From the NCBI GenBank assembly GCA_019638705.1, contig JAHBTI010000029.1, positions 1 to 37,837 on the forward strand: 37,837 nucleotides of DNA, given 5' to 3'. Position numbers and translations under genes: made by a program. The stretch is from Bacteroidota bacterium. GTDB lineage: Bacteria; Bacteroidota; Bacteroidia; B-17B0; Aurantibacillaceae. Under the pieces are notes generated by a model, which was not told where the DNA came from, made no database searches, and saw nothing but the letters and a program-made list of their open reading frames with translations. This document shows, one piece after another, positions 8,210-16,175 of this stretch (the stretch's first letter is position 1; the number at the start of each line of letters is the position of its first letter).

Positions 8210-10075
8210 ATGAGCACAGGAAAAATAAACGTTCAAACGGAAAACATCTTTCCCATTATTAAAAAATTTCTTTACAGCGACAACGAAATATTTTTGCGCG
8301 AACTCGTAAGCAACGCCGTTGATGCTACTCAAAAACTGAAAGCCCTTGCCAGCATGGGCGAAGCAAAAGGCGATTTGGGCGATACCAAAATTGAAGTGGA
8401 AGTGGACAAAAAAGCCAAAACCATTGTGATTAAAGACAAAGGCATTGGCATGACCAAAGAGGAAATTGAAAAATACATCACGCAAATTGCCTTTAGCGGC
8501 GCAGAAGAGTTTGTAAACAAATACAAAGACAAGGTTGACAAAAATGTCGTTATCGGACATTTCGGCTTGGGTTTTTATTCTGCCTTTATGGTGGCAAAAA
8601 AAGTGGAAATTTTTTCTTTGTCGTACAAAGACGGCGCAAAAGCTGTGCGTTGGGAATGCGACGGAAGTCCTGAATACACGATTGAAGAAATCAGTAATCG
8701 CACACAACGCGGCACTAACATTGTGCTGCACATTGCCGATGATTGCGAAGAATATTTGGAGAGTTTTAAAATTGAAGAATTGCTTACCAAGTATTGCAAA
8801 TTTTTACCCGTTGAAATAAAATTCGGAACTCGCAAAACCACTCCTCCTTCGGGGGAGACGGAGGGTGCTGAAGTTGATAATATCATCAACAATCCAAATC
8901 CCGCATGGACAAAGAAACCCGCCGATTTAACAGACGAAGACTACAAAAATTTTTACCGCGAATTGTACCACATGCAATTTGACGAGCCTTTGTTTCACAT
9001 TCATTTGAACGTGGATTATCCGTTTAACCTCACAGGCATTTTGTATTTCCCGCGTTTGAGCAATAAATTGGAAATGCCCAAAGACCGCATTCAACTTTAC
9101 AGCAACCAAGTGTTTGTAACGGACAATGTAGAAAACATTGTTCCCGATTTTTTAACGCTGTTGCGCGGCGTGATTGACAGTCCCGATATTCCGCTGAACG
9201 TGAGCCGCAGCTATTTGCAAGCCGACGGCAATGTGAAAAAAATCTCGGCGCACATTACTAAAAAAGTAGCCGATAAATTGGAAGAACTCTTTAAAAAAGA
9301 ACGTGAAGATTTTGAAAAGAAATGGGACGACATCAAAATTTTTGTGCAATACGGCATCATCAGCGATGAGAAGTTTAACGAGAAAGCCATGAAGTTTGCT
9401 TTATTGAAAAACACCGACAACAAATTTTTCACCTTTGAAGAATTTGAAAATCATGTAAAAGCTACTCAAACCGATAAAGACAAAAAGTTGGTGTATCTCT
9501 ACGCCACCAACAAAGAAGAACAACACGCTTACATTGATGCAGCAAAAAATCGCGGTTACGAAGTGTTGCTCATGGACACGATGCTTGACCCGCATTACAT
9601 CAATCATTTGGAAAGCAAACTGAAAGATGTTTCGTTTGTTCGCGTTGATGCCGACACCGTTGATAATCTGATTAAGAAAGACGATAACACAATCAGCAAA
9701 CTCAGCGAAGAACAACAAAAACAATTGCAACCTGTGATTGAAAACGTAATCAACAAAGAGCAATTCACGGTAAAATTTGAAAACCTCAGCGAAAAAGATG
9801 CACCGATGATTATTACCCGCCCTGAATTTATGCGCCGCATGAAAGATATGCAAGCTATGGGCGGCAACGCAGGATTTTACGGCTCAATGCCCGATATGTA
9901 TAATTTGATTGTGAACACCAACCATCCGCTCATTTCAAAAATTTTGGCAGAAACAAATTCCGACAAACAAAGTAATCTCGCCAAGCAAACCGCTGATTTG
10001 GCTTTGCTATCACAAGGTTTACTAAAAGGTGAAAGTTTGACGAGTTTTATTAAGAGGAGTGTGGAGATGATATAA
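8210..10075 (+). CDS. htpG: Molecular chaperone HtpG (Hsp90)
   Basis: A 621-residue cytoplasmic ATP-dependent chaperone. The N-terminal GHKL ATPase domain shows FLRELVSNAVDA (catalytic Glu and Mg-binding Asn), DKGIGM, the lid-closing GHFGLGFYSAFM and GTNIVLHI. The middle domain has the conserved PLFHIHLNVDYPFN, GILYFPRL, QLYSNQVFVTD and PLNVSRSYLQAD. The C-terminal dimerisation domain is present. Between the N and middle domains, the linker residues about 210-222 (TTPPSGETEGAEV) are encoded by a C-rich R1 repeat inserted in frame (8838-8869), within the normally variable charged-linker position. The gene ends just before a strong hairpin with a T-run. Confidence 0.97.
   Translation: MSTGKINVQTENIFPIIKKFLYSDNEIFLRELVSNAVDATQKLKALASMGEAKGDLGDTKIEVEVDKKAKTIVIKDKGIGMTKEEIEKYITQIAFSGAEEFVNKYKDKVDKNVVIGHFGLGFYSAFMVAKKVEIFSLSYKDGAKAVRWECDGSPEYTIEEISNRTQRGTNIVLHIADDCEEYLESFKIEELLTKYCKFLPVEIKFGTRKTTPPSGETEGAEVDNIINNPNPAWTKKPADLTDEDYKNFYRELYHMQFDEPLFHIHLNVDYPFNLTGILYFPRLSNKLEMPKDRIQLYSNQVFVTDNVENIVPDFLTLLRGVIDSPDIPLNVSRSYLQADGNVKKISAHITKKVADKLEELFKKEREDFEKKWDDIKIFVQYGIISDEKFNEKAMKFALLKNTDNKFFTFEEFENHVKATQTDKDKKLVYLYATNKEEQHAYIDAAKNRGYEVLLMDTMLDPHYINHLESKLKDVSFVRVDADTVDNLIKKDDNTISKLSEEQQKQLQPVIENVINKEQFTVKFENLSEKDAPMIITRPEFMRRMKDMQAMGGNAGFYGSMPDMYNLIVNTNHPLISKILAETNSDKQSNLAKQTADLALLSQGLLKGESLTSFIKRSVEMI
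8838..8869 (-). repeat. R1 repeat, copy c, in frame inside htpG
   Basis: On the minus strand it begins AGCACCCTCCGTCTCCCCCG and ends GGAGGAGTGG, matching the R1 consensus seen at 2355 and 2445. It is translated on the plus strand as Pro/Ser/Gly/Glu-rich linker residues. Confidence 0.7.
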
Positions 10076-10116
10076 GCCTCACCCCAAGCCCTCTCCAAGA
10101 GAGAGGGGCTTTTTTT
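10076..10116 (+). terminator. Intrinsic terminator after htpG, built from an R1-type repeat (copy d)
   Basis: A G/C-rich hairpin (AGCCCTCTC at 10087-10095, AAGA loop region, GAGAGGGGCT at 10101-10110) is followed by a run of T. It lies directly after the htpG stop. The whole 10076-10110 block matches, on the minus strand, the repeat at 15685-15722 (AGCCCC...GGAGA-GGGC...GGGG-GAGG), so a mobile repeat appears to serve as the terminator. The T-run runs into the stop of the convergent porE-like gene. Confidence 0.75.
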
Positions 10117-12139
10117 ACTTTTCCACAATCAAAAACTCTGTTCGGCGGTTTTTTGCACGACCTGTTTCGGTATCGTTATCGGCAATGGGTTTGTTTGCAC
10201 CAAAGCCTTTGGCAGTAATACGTTTGCCGTCAATACCCAATTGTTCCAACACGGCTTTTACCGTGTAAGCGCGGTTGCTGCTCAAGGCTTCGTTGTCTTT
10301 TAAGTTACCCACATTATCCGTGTGCCCCTGAATTTCTATTTTAATCGTTGCGTTGGTTTTTAAATAGTCGGCAAAGCCTTCTAAAATAATGCGGCTTTCA
10401 GGCATCAGTTCCGCGCTGTTGGTAGTATATAAAAGATTATTAATAATGAAACTGCTGCCTGCTTTTGCTTTGGCAACTTCAATATTCATTTCGCGCAAGG
10501 TGTCAATGGTAGCGGGCAGTTTGTCGGTTGAAATAATTTGCGAATTAAACGCAATGGAATCTTTTTTTATCGTAACCAACACATCATGTTTCTTTTTCAC
10601 GGCAGCCATGTACTCGCCGCTTGTGCTGTCCACCGTGGCATACGAAGTTTCTTTTGTTTTCATGTCTTTCAGTTCCACAACTGCGCCCGAAACCGCATTC
10701 CCCTCTTTGTCTTTAATGTTTCCTTTTACAAAAGAAATTTGCTGAGGACGCGCTTCTTTGTATAATTCAAAACTGTATAAATCAAAACGCCCCACGCCCC
10801 TGCCCTGCACCTTACCTTCATCGTAGCTGAAAAAATATCCTGTTTTTGCATCGCTGCTCACAAAAAAACCTGTGTCATCACTTTCGCCGTTAATGGGCGA
10901 ACCGATATTTTCAGCCTCTGTCCACTCCCCTTTTTCATCTTTGCGAGAATAATAAATATCGTAACCGCCAAAGCCCAAATGCCCGTTGCTGCTGAAATAC
11001 AGGGTTTCGCTGTCGCTGTGAATAAAAGGTGTTTTTTCATCGCCCGATGTGTTGATGCTTGGTCCTAAATTTTGCGGCACACCCCATTGCCCTGTAACAG
11101 GGTCTTTTTTTGTAAGCCATATATCAATGCCGCCATAACCGCCGGGGCGGTCGCTTACGAAATAAAGTGTAAGTCCGTCCGATGCAATGGTGGGCTGGCT
11201 GTCCCAATATTTGGGGTGATTTACGTTGGGGCTTAATTTTTTTATGTCGCTCCATTCCCCGTCAATATCATCGCACACATAAATGTCGCAGTTGCTTTGT
11301 GCGCCACCCTCATCTCGGCTAATGGCAAAGTATAAATGTTTGTTGTCAATAGAAATGCTGCAACTGCCCTGATTATCGTCCGTAGTGTTAAACGGTGGTT
11401 TCATGGGTTCGCCGCTGTTAAACTGCCCTGTGTTGTCGCGCTTGGCAATCATAAATACTTCGCGGTCTTGGTCACTTTCAAACACCTGATTTCTGCTTTT
11501 TACAGGCAAGCGGCGAACAAAGTAACAGTTTTTATCATCGGGGGAAATGTATGCCAAATACTCGTCGCGTTGTGTGGAAACGCCATGCACCACACGCGGA
11601 TTAAAGGGTACATTTTTTTTCAATGCGTTTTCTTTTTTGGCAGTTTTTACCATCATTTTGGCTTGATACAACTGTCCGCCGTATTCTTTGCCGAATTTTT
11701 TTTCATCATCAGACTGAAAGAGAATAAATTTTTCCAAATACTTAATAGCAGAATCGTTTTTTTGCTGCTCGTAATAATCAAAACCAATGTAGTAATACGG
11801 CTCGCTGTGTACTTGCGGACACAGCGAAAGTGCTTTTTTAAAATACGCCACCGTAATGGTAAAAGGTTTGTTTTCTAATTTGCAACGTGCCACCAATTCC
11901 AAGCCAAATGCCACATAAACTTCGGCAAAATCGGGTTCTGTGTCCATTGCCTTTTTTAAGAACTCCATGCGTTCGGGTTTCTTGTACTTTTTTTTGTCAA
12001 TGCCTTTTTGATAATTGGCAATGGCTTTTTTGTTGGTAATGTCCTGACAGAATTTTTTGTCTTTGGTTTCTTCTTCGTCTTGCGCTTTAAGAAGAAAAAC
12101 ATTAAAAAGGAAAAGTATAACTATGAAAAATTTGTGCAT
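10115..12139 (-). CDS. porE: PorE-like T9SS protein: TPR, beta-propeller, CRD and OmpA domains
   Basis: A 674-residue protein with a signal peptide (MHKFFIVILFLFNVFLLKAQ). In order: TPR-like helices (about 25-150), WD40/PD40-type propeller blades (about 190-430; DGLTLYFVSDRPGG, DSETLYFSSNGHLGFGG), a carboxypeptidase-regulatory-like beta domain (VKGNIKDKEGNAVSGAVVEL), and a C-terminal OmpA domain with IEIQGHTDNVGN, GFGANKPIADN and the terminal NRRTEFLI. Length and domain order match PorE, a periplasmic T9SS component that binds peptidoglycan through OmpA. I start at the ATG at 12139, which has a signal peptide and a -7 box upstream; a longer in-frame start reaches into the palindromic element upstream and is rejected. 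The exact role among PorE-like paralogues is inferred. Confidence 0.83.
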   Translation of the reverse strand: MHKFFIVILFLFNVFLLKAQDEEETKDKKFCQDITNKKAIANYQKGIDKKKYKKPERMEFLKKAMDTEPDFAEVYVAFGLELVARCKLENKPFTITVAYFKKALSLCPQVHSEPYYYIGFDYYEQQKNDSAIKYLEKFILFQSDDEKKFGKEYGGQLYQAKMMVKTAKKENALKKNVPFNPRVVHGVSTQRDEYLAYISPDDKNCYFVRRLPVKSRNQVFESDQDREVFMIAKRDNTGQFNSGEPMKPPFNTTDDNQGSCSISIDNKHLYFAISRDEGGAQSNCDIYVCDDIDGEWSDIKKLSPNVNHPKYWDSQPTIASDGLTLYFVSDRPGGYGGIDIWLTKKDPVTGQWGVPQNLGPSINTSGDEKTPFIHSDSETLYFSSNGHLGFGGYDIYYSRKDEKGEWTEAENIGSPINGESDDTGFFVSSDAKTGYFFSYDEGKVQGRGVGRFDLYSFELYKEARPQQISFVKGNIKDKEGNAVSGAVVELKDMKTKETSYATVDSTSGEYMAAVKKKHDVLVTIKKDSIAFNSQIISTDKLPATIDTLREMNIEVAKAKAGSSFIINNLLYTTNSAELMPESRIILEGFADYLKTNATIKIEIQGHTDNVGNLKDNEALSSNRAYTVKAVLEQLGIDGKRITAKGFGANKPIADNDTETGRAKNRRTEFLIVEK

Positions 12140-12161
12140 GAATATCTTATTTAGTGTTTGC

Positions 12162-12169
12162 ACAAAAAT
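12162..12169 (-). promoter_or_regulatory. -7 box for the porE-like gene
   Basis: TATTTTTG on the minus strand matches TAnnTTTG and lies 22 bases before the ATG at 12139. No convincing -33. Confidence 0.5.
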
Positions 12170-12312
12170 AAGAAAGAATTGGCGAGTGTGTTCTCTGTTT
12201 GCATTTGTCAAATATCTCTGCAAAAACAGAATTATTCGGCAGCGCGTTTGTCTGAAAGACAAAACTATATTTAGCTCGGGGCAACGCCCCAAGCAACAAA
12301 AAAATGCAATTA

Positions 12313-12440
12313 CGCCCTGAAAGGGCAACATACCATGCGTTATGATTGAAATATACACAATAGCGCAAGGCGTTGCGATACATAATATAACAGCGCAAGG
12401 CGATTGCCTTGCGCTGTATATAAGTTGCCCTTTCAGGGCG
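12313..12440. repeat. 128-bp nested-palindrome element with 17-bp perfect inverted ends
   Basis: Left arm CGCCCTGAAAGGGCAAC (12313-12329) is the exact reverse complement of 12424-12440. Each arm is itself a hairpin (GCCCT GAA AGGGC). Inside lies an 11-bp perfect stem, CAGCGCAAGGC (12391-12401) with GCCTTGCGCTG (12406-12416) and a GATT loop, plus a partial copy of the same stem at 12362-12377. The form is that of REP-like or MITE-like non-autonomous elements. No transposase is nearby. Confidence 0.75.
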
Positions 12441-12542
12441 CAACAAAATTGTTTGGCTGAAAAGATTTGACAAATTTTAAATTTGACAAATCTGCAACAA
12501 CATTAGAAACTGTTTAAATTTCATATCAGAAAAATGTTATGT

Positions 12543-12566
12543 CATTTCGAGCGAAGTCGAGAAATG
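12543..12566 (+). repeat. R2 hairpin, copy A
   Basis: Stem CATTTC/GAAATG around loop GAGCGAAGTCGA. All six pairs are intact. Confidence 0.7.
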
Positions 12567-12579
12567 AACGTTTCGGTAG

Positions 12580-12603
12580 CACGTCTCGACTTCGCTCGAC
12601 GTG
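12580..12603 (-). repeat. R2 hairpin, copy B
   Basis: Stem CACGTC/GACGTG; loop identical to copy A when read on the minus strand (GAGCGAAGTCGA). Confidence 0.7.
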
Positions 12604-12634
12604 ACACATGGTTTCTCTAATAAAAAATCGGTAG

Positions 12635-12658
12635 CACGTCTCGACTTCGCTCGACGTG
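12635..12658 (-). repeat. R2 hairpin, copy C
   Basis: Identical to copy B, within the second unit of the 36-base direct repeat. Confidence 0.7.
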
Positions 12659-12682
12659 ACACAATAAAATTTAAACAGTTTC

Positions 12683-15600
12683 TTACTCTTTCACAAACTT
12701 CCGCGTTTCGTTTCCAACCTTTATAAAATAAATTCCTTTAGAAATTTCGCTCACATTTATTTGCACTTTCCCTTCTTTCAACTTTACACTTTCATCTTTC
12801 AACTTTTTCCCAAGCACATCTGTTATTGAAATTTCAACTGTTCCCCCTTTGGGGGTCAGGGAGCTTTCAACACTAAGAACTGAACTAACGGGGTTTGGAT
12901 AAATTTTTAATTTATCATGTTGCATTTCTAATTTCCCAATTCCCAAACATTCATCTACAAACAACGTTGCCGAAGCCGCGCTTGTGCAAGCGTTGGTATT
13001 TGTACCTGTTACAGAGTAAGCAGTAGTAACACTTGGATTTACACTGATGTTTGCGGCGTTTTCATTTGTACTCCATGTGTAAGTATCTGCACCGCTGACA
13101 GAGAGCGTACTTGTTTCGTTTACACAAATGGTATTACTGCTTACAGTTACGCTGATACTTGGTACAGCCTTTACACTCACAGTTGCCACAGCAGTATTAG
13201 AACTTAGGCAGCCTTGTGCACTTTTACCAATAACCGAATACGATGTTTGTGTGCTTGGGCTTACAGTAAAATTATTGCCTGTAACCGTGTAAGTATTTGC
13301 ACCGCTTGGTGTAATAACAAAATGACTACCCGCACAAATGCTACCGCTGTTTACACTCACCGTAGGTATAGAGTTTACTGTTATGCTTGCTACCGCCGTA
13401 TTACCCGATACACAACCCGAAGCACTTGTACCCGTTACTGAATAAGAACTTGTTGTATTTGGACTTACAGTGAAACTGCCGCCGGTAATCGTGTAAGTGT
13501 TTGCGCCGTTTGGTGTGATAACAAAATTACTACCCATACAAATTGAGCCGCTGTTTACTGTAATAGTTGGGTCTGCGCTTGCTACCAAGGTAGTAGATGT
13601 TTCTATACAGCCCACGTTATTTACCGCTACTGTATAAACCCCTACATTAAGCGAACTTGCATTGCTGATGCTTGGATTTTGTACAGACGAAGTAAAGGAA
13701 TTGGGACCTGCCCAAGTGTAATTTGGAATTACTGTACCGGTAATGCTTACACTTAAATTAATACTTGCACCGCTGCACACACTGGCAGTGCCAGCCGCAA
13801 CAGGGTTTAAAATATCACAATCTCTGAACTTAACTAAAAACGCATCGCCACTACCGCCGCCATAAGCCGACTGATGGCTACCAACGGTAGCTATGGCTGT
13901 ACCTGTATTTGAAGTGGTATAACCTGTCAAATACATATTGCCACCAGCATCTACAGCACAAGAATAACCATAATCACTTGATGTCCCCCCATAATAAGTA
14001 GCCCATTGCCGAGCACCACTTGCATCAAAAATTGCCAAAAAGGTATCGTACCCCCCTCCTCCAAACGAAGGTTGGTAGCTGTTGGCGGTAGCAATAATTG
14101 TACTCGTATTTGAGGCTGTATAACCTGCTAAATAAATATTACCACCAGTGTCAATAGAGCAAGAATAGCCATAATCTGTGCTTGAACCACCATAATAACT
14201 TCCCCATTGCCGAATACCACTCGCATCAAATTTAACTAAAAAGGCATCCGAAAAACCACCTGGTGCGGACTGGTGACTTCCTGTTGTTGCTATTATTGTA
14301 CTTATACTTGAATTTGTGCTCCCAACCAAATACACATTGCCAGAAGCATCGGTGGCGCATGACATACCATATGAAGAACCACCATAATAAGTGCCCCACT
14401 GTCGAATACCGTTTGCATCGAATTTTGTTAAAAAAGCATTAGTACCGCCTCCTCCATACGTTGACTGATGACCATTGGGAGTAGCGATGACGGTACCGGA
14501 GACGGTACTGTATGTGGTCGAGCCTGCCAAGTACACATTGCCCGAAACATCGGTGGCGCAAGAGTAGCCATATTCATTTCCTGAACCACCATAATAAGTT
14601 CCCCATTGCCTGACACCATTGCTATTAAATTTTACTAAAAAGGCATCGCCAATACTACCTCCTGCATGCGCAAATTGGTGGCTACCGGACGTAGCAATAA
14701 CCGTACCAGCTGCACTTGAAGTTGAATTACCAGCCATATATACATTGCCGGAAGCATCCGTTGCACACGAATAAGCTAATTCACCTCCCGTTCCACCATA
14801 ATAGGTTCCCCATTGACGCATTCCGTTTGCATCAAATTTTACTAAAAAGGCATCTGTTCCTCCTCCAGGTGCTGATTGCTGACTTCCAGCGGTAGCAATA
14901 ACAGTTCCTGTACTCGAATTTGTTTGTCCGGACAGATATACATTACCTAAAACATCAGTAGCACAAAAATAACTGACTTCAGAGCCCGAACCACCATAAT
15001 AAGTAGCCCATTGCCTGATACCATCAGTATTAAATTTCACTAAAAAAGCATCGCTGCTGCCACCGAAAGTTGACTGATGACTTCCTGTTGTGGCAATTAT
15101 TGTCCCTGTATTTGATGTTGTCCAACCAGCCATATACACATTACCAGAGGCATCTGTGGCACAAGAATAGCCAAGGTCATCGCCCGTTCCTCCATAATAA
15201 GTTCCCCACAAGCGGGTGATAGGGTCAATAATTAACTCAAAATTGGGATTATAGTTTTCTATTTCAAAAGTCAAAACATTATTTTTTATTTGCCATTTGG
15301 CTTTGAGTTGCTTGTTGTTTTGGTAAACTATGGGTGCGCCTTCCTGTATTTTGCCTAATGGTGTTGTGAGCAACAAAGAACCGTCTTTGTTTAGGCTTAT
15401 CTCTGCACCTTCTACCTGCACTTGTATTTGTTTGTAATCCGTATGTGGCGCAACAATGTAGTCGTGTTTTAGTTCTCCGTTTTTTTCGTAGTAATGTAAA
15501 TTAATGCCGTTATACAAATTGTTTAGTGTAATGCCTTTGTAACTTTTTACATTCAAAGCTCCGTTGGGGCAGCTTTCTAAATAGTAATTGATGTAACCCT

Positions 15601-16000
15601 GCAAGGTTTCGTCTTCTGTTTTCGTTAAATTGGTATTGCAATTCAGCCAGTTTAAATCTATGCGGTAAATGGTTTGTTGCGAAGCCTCATCCCCCCGCCC
15701 TTCTCCATTGGAGAAGGGGGCTTTAAAATCTTCAACTTCTTTGTATTTATCCACTCTGTATAGCTGATAGCTTACGCCGTTGTTTTTTATGTGTACAGCC
15801 ATATTACCTGCCATAGCTCCGTACAATACATCAGGGCGGGCTTGGTAATTTTGGTCATGTACCTGCCCTTTGTTTTCGGTAAAGCTGATGCCTGTGTTTT
15901 GTTGTTTAAACCCTTTGGGCATTTCAAGTGTTGTTTTTGCAAAGGCATTAATTACAAATAACAAAATTGCTGCTGCAAAAAAGAAAGATTGTTTTTTCAT
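12683..16000 (-). CDS. Large secreted SBBP-repeat protein with Ig-like modules and T9SS sorting domain
   Basis: A 1105-residue protein with a signal peptide (MKKQSFFFAAAILLFVINAF, cleavage after AFA). An N-terminal beta domain (ISFTENKGQVHDQNYQARPD to about 255) precedes seven SBBP repeats, each starting W-(G/A)-(T/S)-Y-Y-G-G and carrying Y-S-C-A-T-D-A-S-G-N-V-Y-x-A-G, enough for one seven-bladed propeller. Then come four Ig/PKD-like modules (VCSGASINLSVS; SICMGSNFVITPNGANTY; SICAGSHFVITPSGANTY; NTICVNETSTLSVSGADTY) and a type A T9SS sorting domain (LKIYPNPVSSVLSVE ... GIYFIKVGNETRKFVKE). It is an outer-membrane-exported, surface or released protein; ligand unknown. Two R1 repeats and one R3-like stretch are carried in frame. 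The start at 16000 gives the signal peptide. Confidence 0.92.
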   Translation of the reverse strand: MKKQSFFFAAAILLFVINAFAKTTLEMPKGFKQQNTGISFTENKGQVHDQNYQARPDVLYGAMAGNMAVHIKNNGVSYQLYRVDKYKEVEDFKAPFSNGEGRGDEASQQTIYRIDLNWLNCNTNLTKTEDETLQGYINYYLESCPNGALNVKSYKGITLNNLYNGINLHYYEKNGELKHDYIVAPHTDYKQIQVQVEGAEISLNKDGSLLLTTPLGKIQEGAPIVYQNNKQLKAKWQIKNNVLTFEIENYNPNFELIIDPITRLWGTYYGGTGDDLGYSCATDASGNVYMAGWTTSNTGTIIATTGSHQSTFGGSSDAFLVKFNTDGIRQWATYYGGSGSEVSYFCATDVLGNVYLSGQTNSSTGTVIATAGSQQSAPGGGTDAFLVKFDANGMRQWGTYYGGTGGELAYSCATDASGNVYMAGNSTSSAAGTVIATSGSHQFAHAGGSIGDAFLVKFNSNGVRQWGTYYGGSGNEYGYSCATDVSGNVYLAGSTTYSTVSGTVIATPNGHQSTYGGGGTNAFLTKFDANGIRQWGTYYGGSSYGMSCATDASGNVYLVGSTNSSISTIIATTGSHQSAPGGFSDAFLVKFDASGIRQWGSYYGGSSTDYGYSCSIDTGGNIYLAGYTASNTSTIIATANSYQPSFGGGGYDTFLAIFDASGARQWATYYGGTSSDYGYSCAVDAGGNMYLTGYTTSNTGTAIATVGSHQSAYGGGSGDAFLVKFRDCDILNPVAAGTASVCSGASINLSVSITGTVIPNYTWAGPNSFTSSVQNPSISNASSLNVGVYTVAVNNVGCIETSTTLVASADPTITVNSGSICMGSNFVITPNGANTYTITGGSFTVSPNTTSSYSVTGTSASGCVSGNTAVASITVNSIPTVSVNSGSICAGSHFVITPSGANTYTVTGNNFTVSPSTQTSYSVIGKSAQGCLSSNTAVATVSVKAVPSISVTVSSNTICVNETSTLSVSGADTYTWSTNENAANISVNPSVTTAYSVTGTNTNACTSAASATLFVDECLGIGKLEMQHDKLKIYPNPVSSVLSVESSLTPKGGTVEISITDVLGKKLKDESVKLKEGKVQINVSEISKGIYFIKVGNETRKFVKE
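12760..12812 (-). repeat. R3-like low-complexity stretch inside the sorting domain of the SBBP protein
   Basis: Plus-strand CTTTCAACTTTACACTTTC-type repeats, translated on the minus strand as KLKDESVKLKEGK between two conserved strands of the sorting domain. Confidence 0.45.
12841..12864 (-). repeat. R1 repeat, copy e, in frame in the SBBP gene
   Basis: Minus strand AGCTCCCTGACCCCCAAAGG continuing into GGGAA; translated as Ser-Ser-Leu-Thr-Pro-Lys-Gly-Gly in a loop of the sorting domain. Confidence 0.65.
15685..15722 (-). repeat. R1-type repeat, copy f, in frame in the SBBP gene
   Basis: Minus strand AGCCCCCTTCTCCAATGGAG followed by AAGGGCGGGGGGATGAGG, the same subtype as the htpG terminator (10076-10110). 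Translated as APFSNGEGRGDEA in the N-terminal domain. Confidence 0.7.
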
Positions 16001-16052
16001 AAAATATATTTTGATTTCCAAATTTGCTTTTTTAGATAATATGACTGTATAT

Positions 16053-16175
16053 TTAGGCATACTTTGCTTTTCGTTTTTTCAGATAATCCGATAACAAAAT
16101 ACGCTCGCCCGTATCTTCTTTTTTTGCTGTGTCGTAAATAAGTACGGTTTTGCGAAGATAATGATATTCTGTCAA
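16053..16175 (-). pseudogene. Short orphan reading frame or gene remnant
   Basis: The minus frame reads TEYHYLRKTVLIYDTAKKED then TGERILLSDYLKKRKAKYA and a TAA at 16055-16053. The codons and amphipathic composition look coding, and a TACCTTTG (TAnnTTTG) motif sits at 16180-16173, but there is no ATG in frame and the only TTG overlaps the -7 motif. It may be a remnant or a very short gene with an unusual start. No family recognised. Confidence 0.25.

Larger units (their letters stand above)
12140..12682. other. 543-base gene-free stretch filled with structured repeats
   Basis: Contains the porE -7 box, small hairpins (TTTGTCT/AGACAAA at 12247-12263; GGGGC/GCCCC at 12278-12290), a 128-base nested-palindrome element (12313-12440) and a 179-base inverted-repeat-ended element (12505-12683). 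No credible coding frame. Confidence 0.8.
12505..12683. repeat. 179-bp element with 17-bp perfect terminal inverted repeats and three R2 hairpins
   Basis: Left end AGAAACTGTTTAAATTT (12505-12521) is exactly complementary to the right end at 12667-12683. Inside are three R2 hairpins (12543-12566, 12580-12603, 12635-12658). The last two lie in perfect 36-base direct repeats (12573-12608 and 12628-12663). The right end touches the stop codon (12685-12683) of the SBBP-repeat gene. A sequence sharing CTGTTTAAATTT recurs at 37224-37235. No clear target-site duplication. Confidence 0.75.

Noticed and set aside
8204..8731. 175-codon minus-strand frame opposite htpG
   Set aside because: Antisense shadow of a highly conserved gene.
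11336..11878. 180-codon plus-strand frame inside the porE-like gene
   Set aside because: Antisense to the propeller-encoding region; rich in Phe, His and Cys with no family features.
12683..12685. Truncation of the SBBP protein by the adjoining inverted-repeat element
   Set aside because: The protein ends with a complete T9SS sorting domain (GIYFIKVGNETRKFVKE), so the natural C-terminus is intact.
13816..15197. Regularly spaced repeats that might suggest a CRISPR array
   Set aside because: They are about 200-base protein repeats (seven SBBP units) in one open frame, not short identical repeats with unique spacers.
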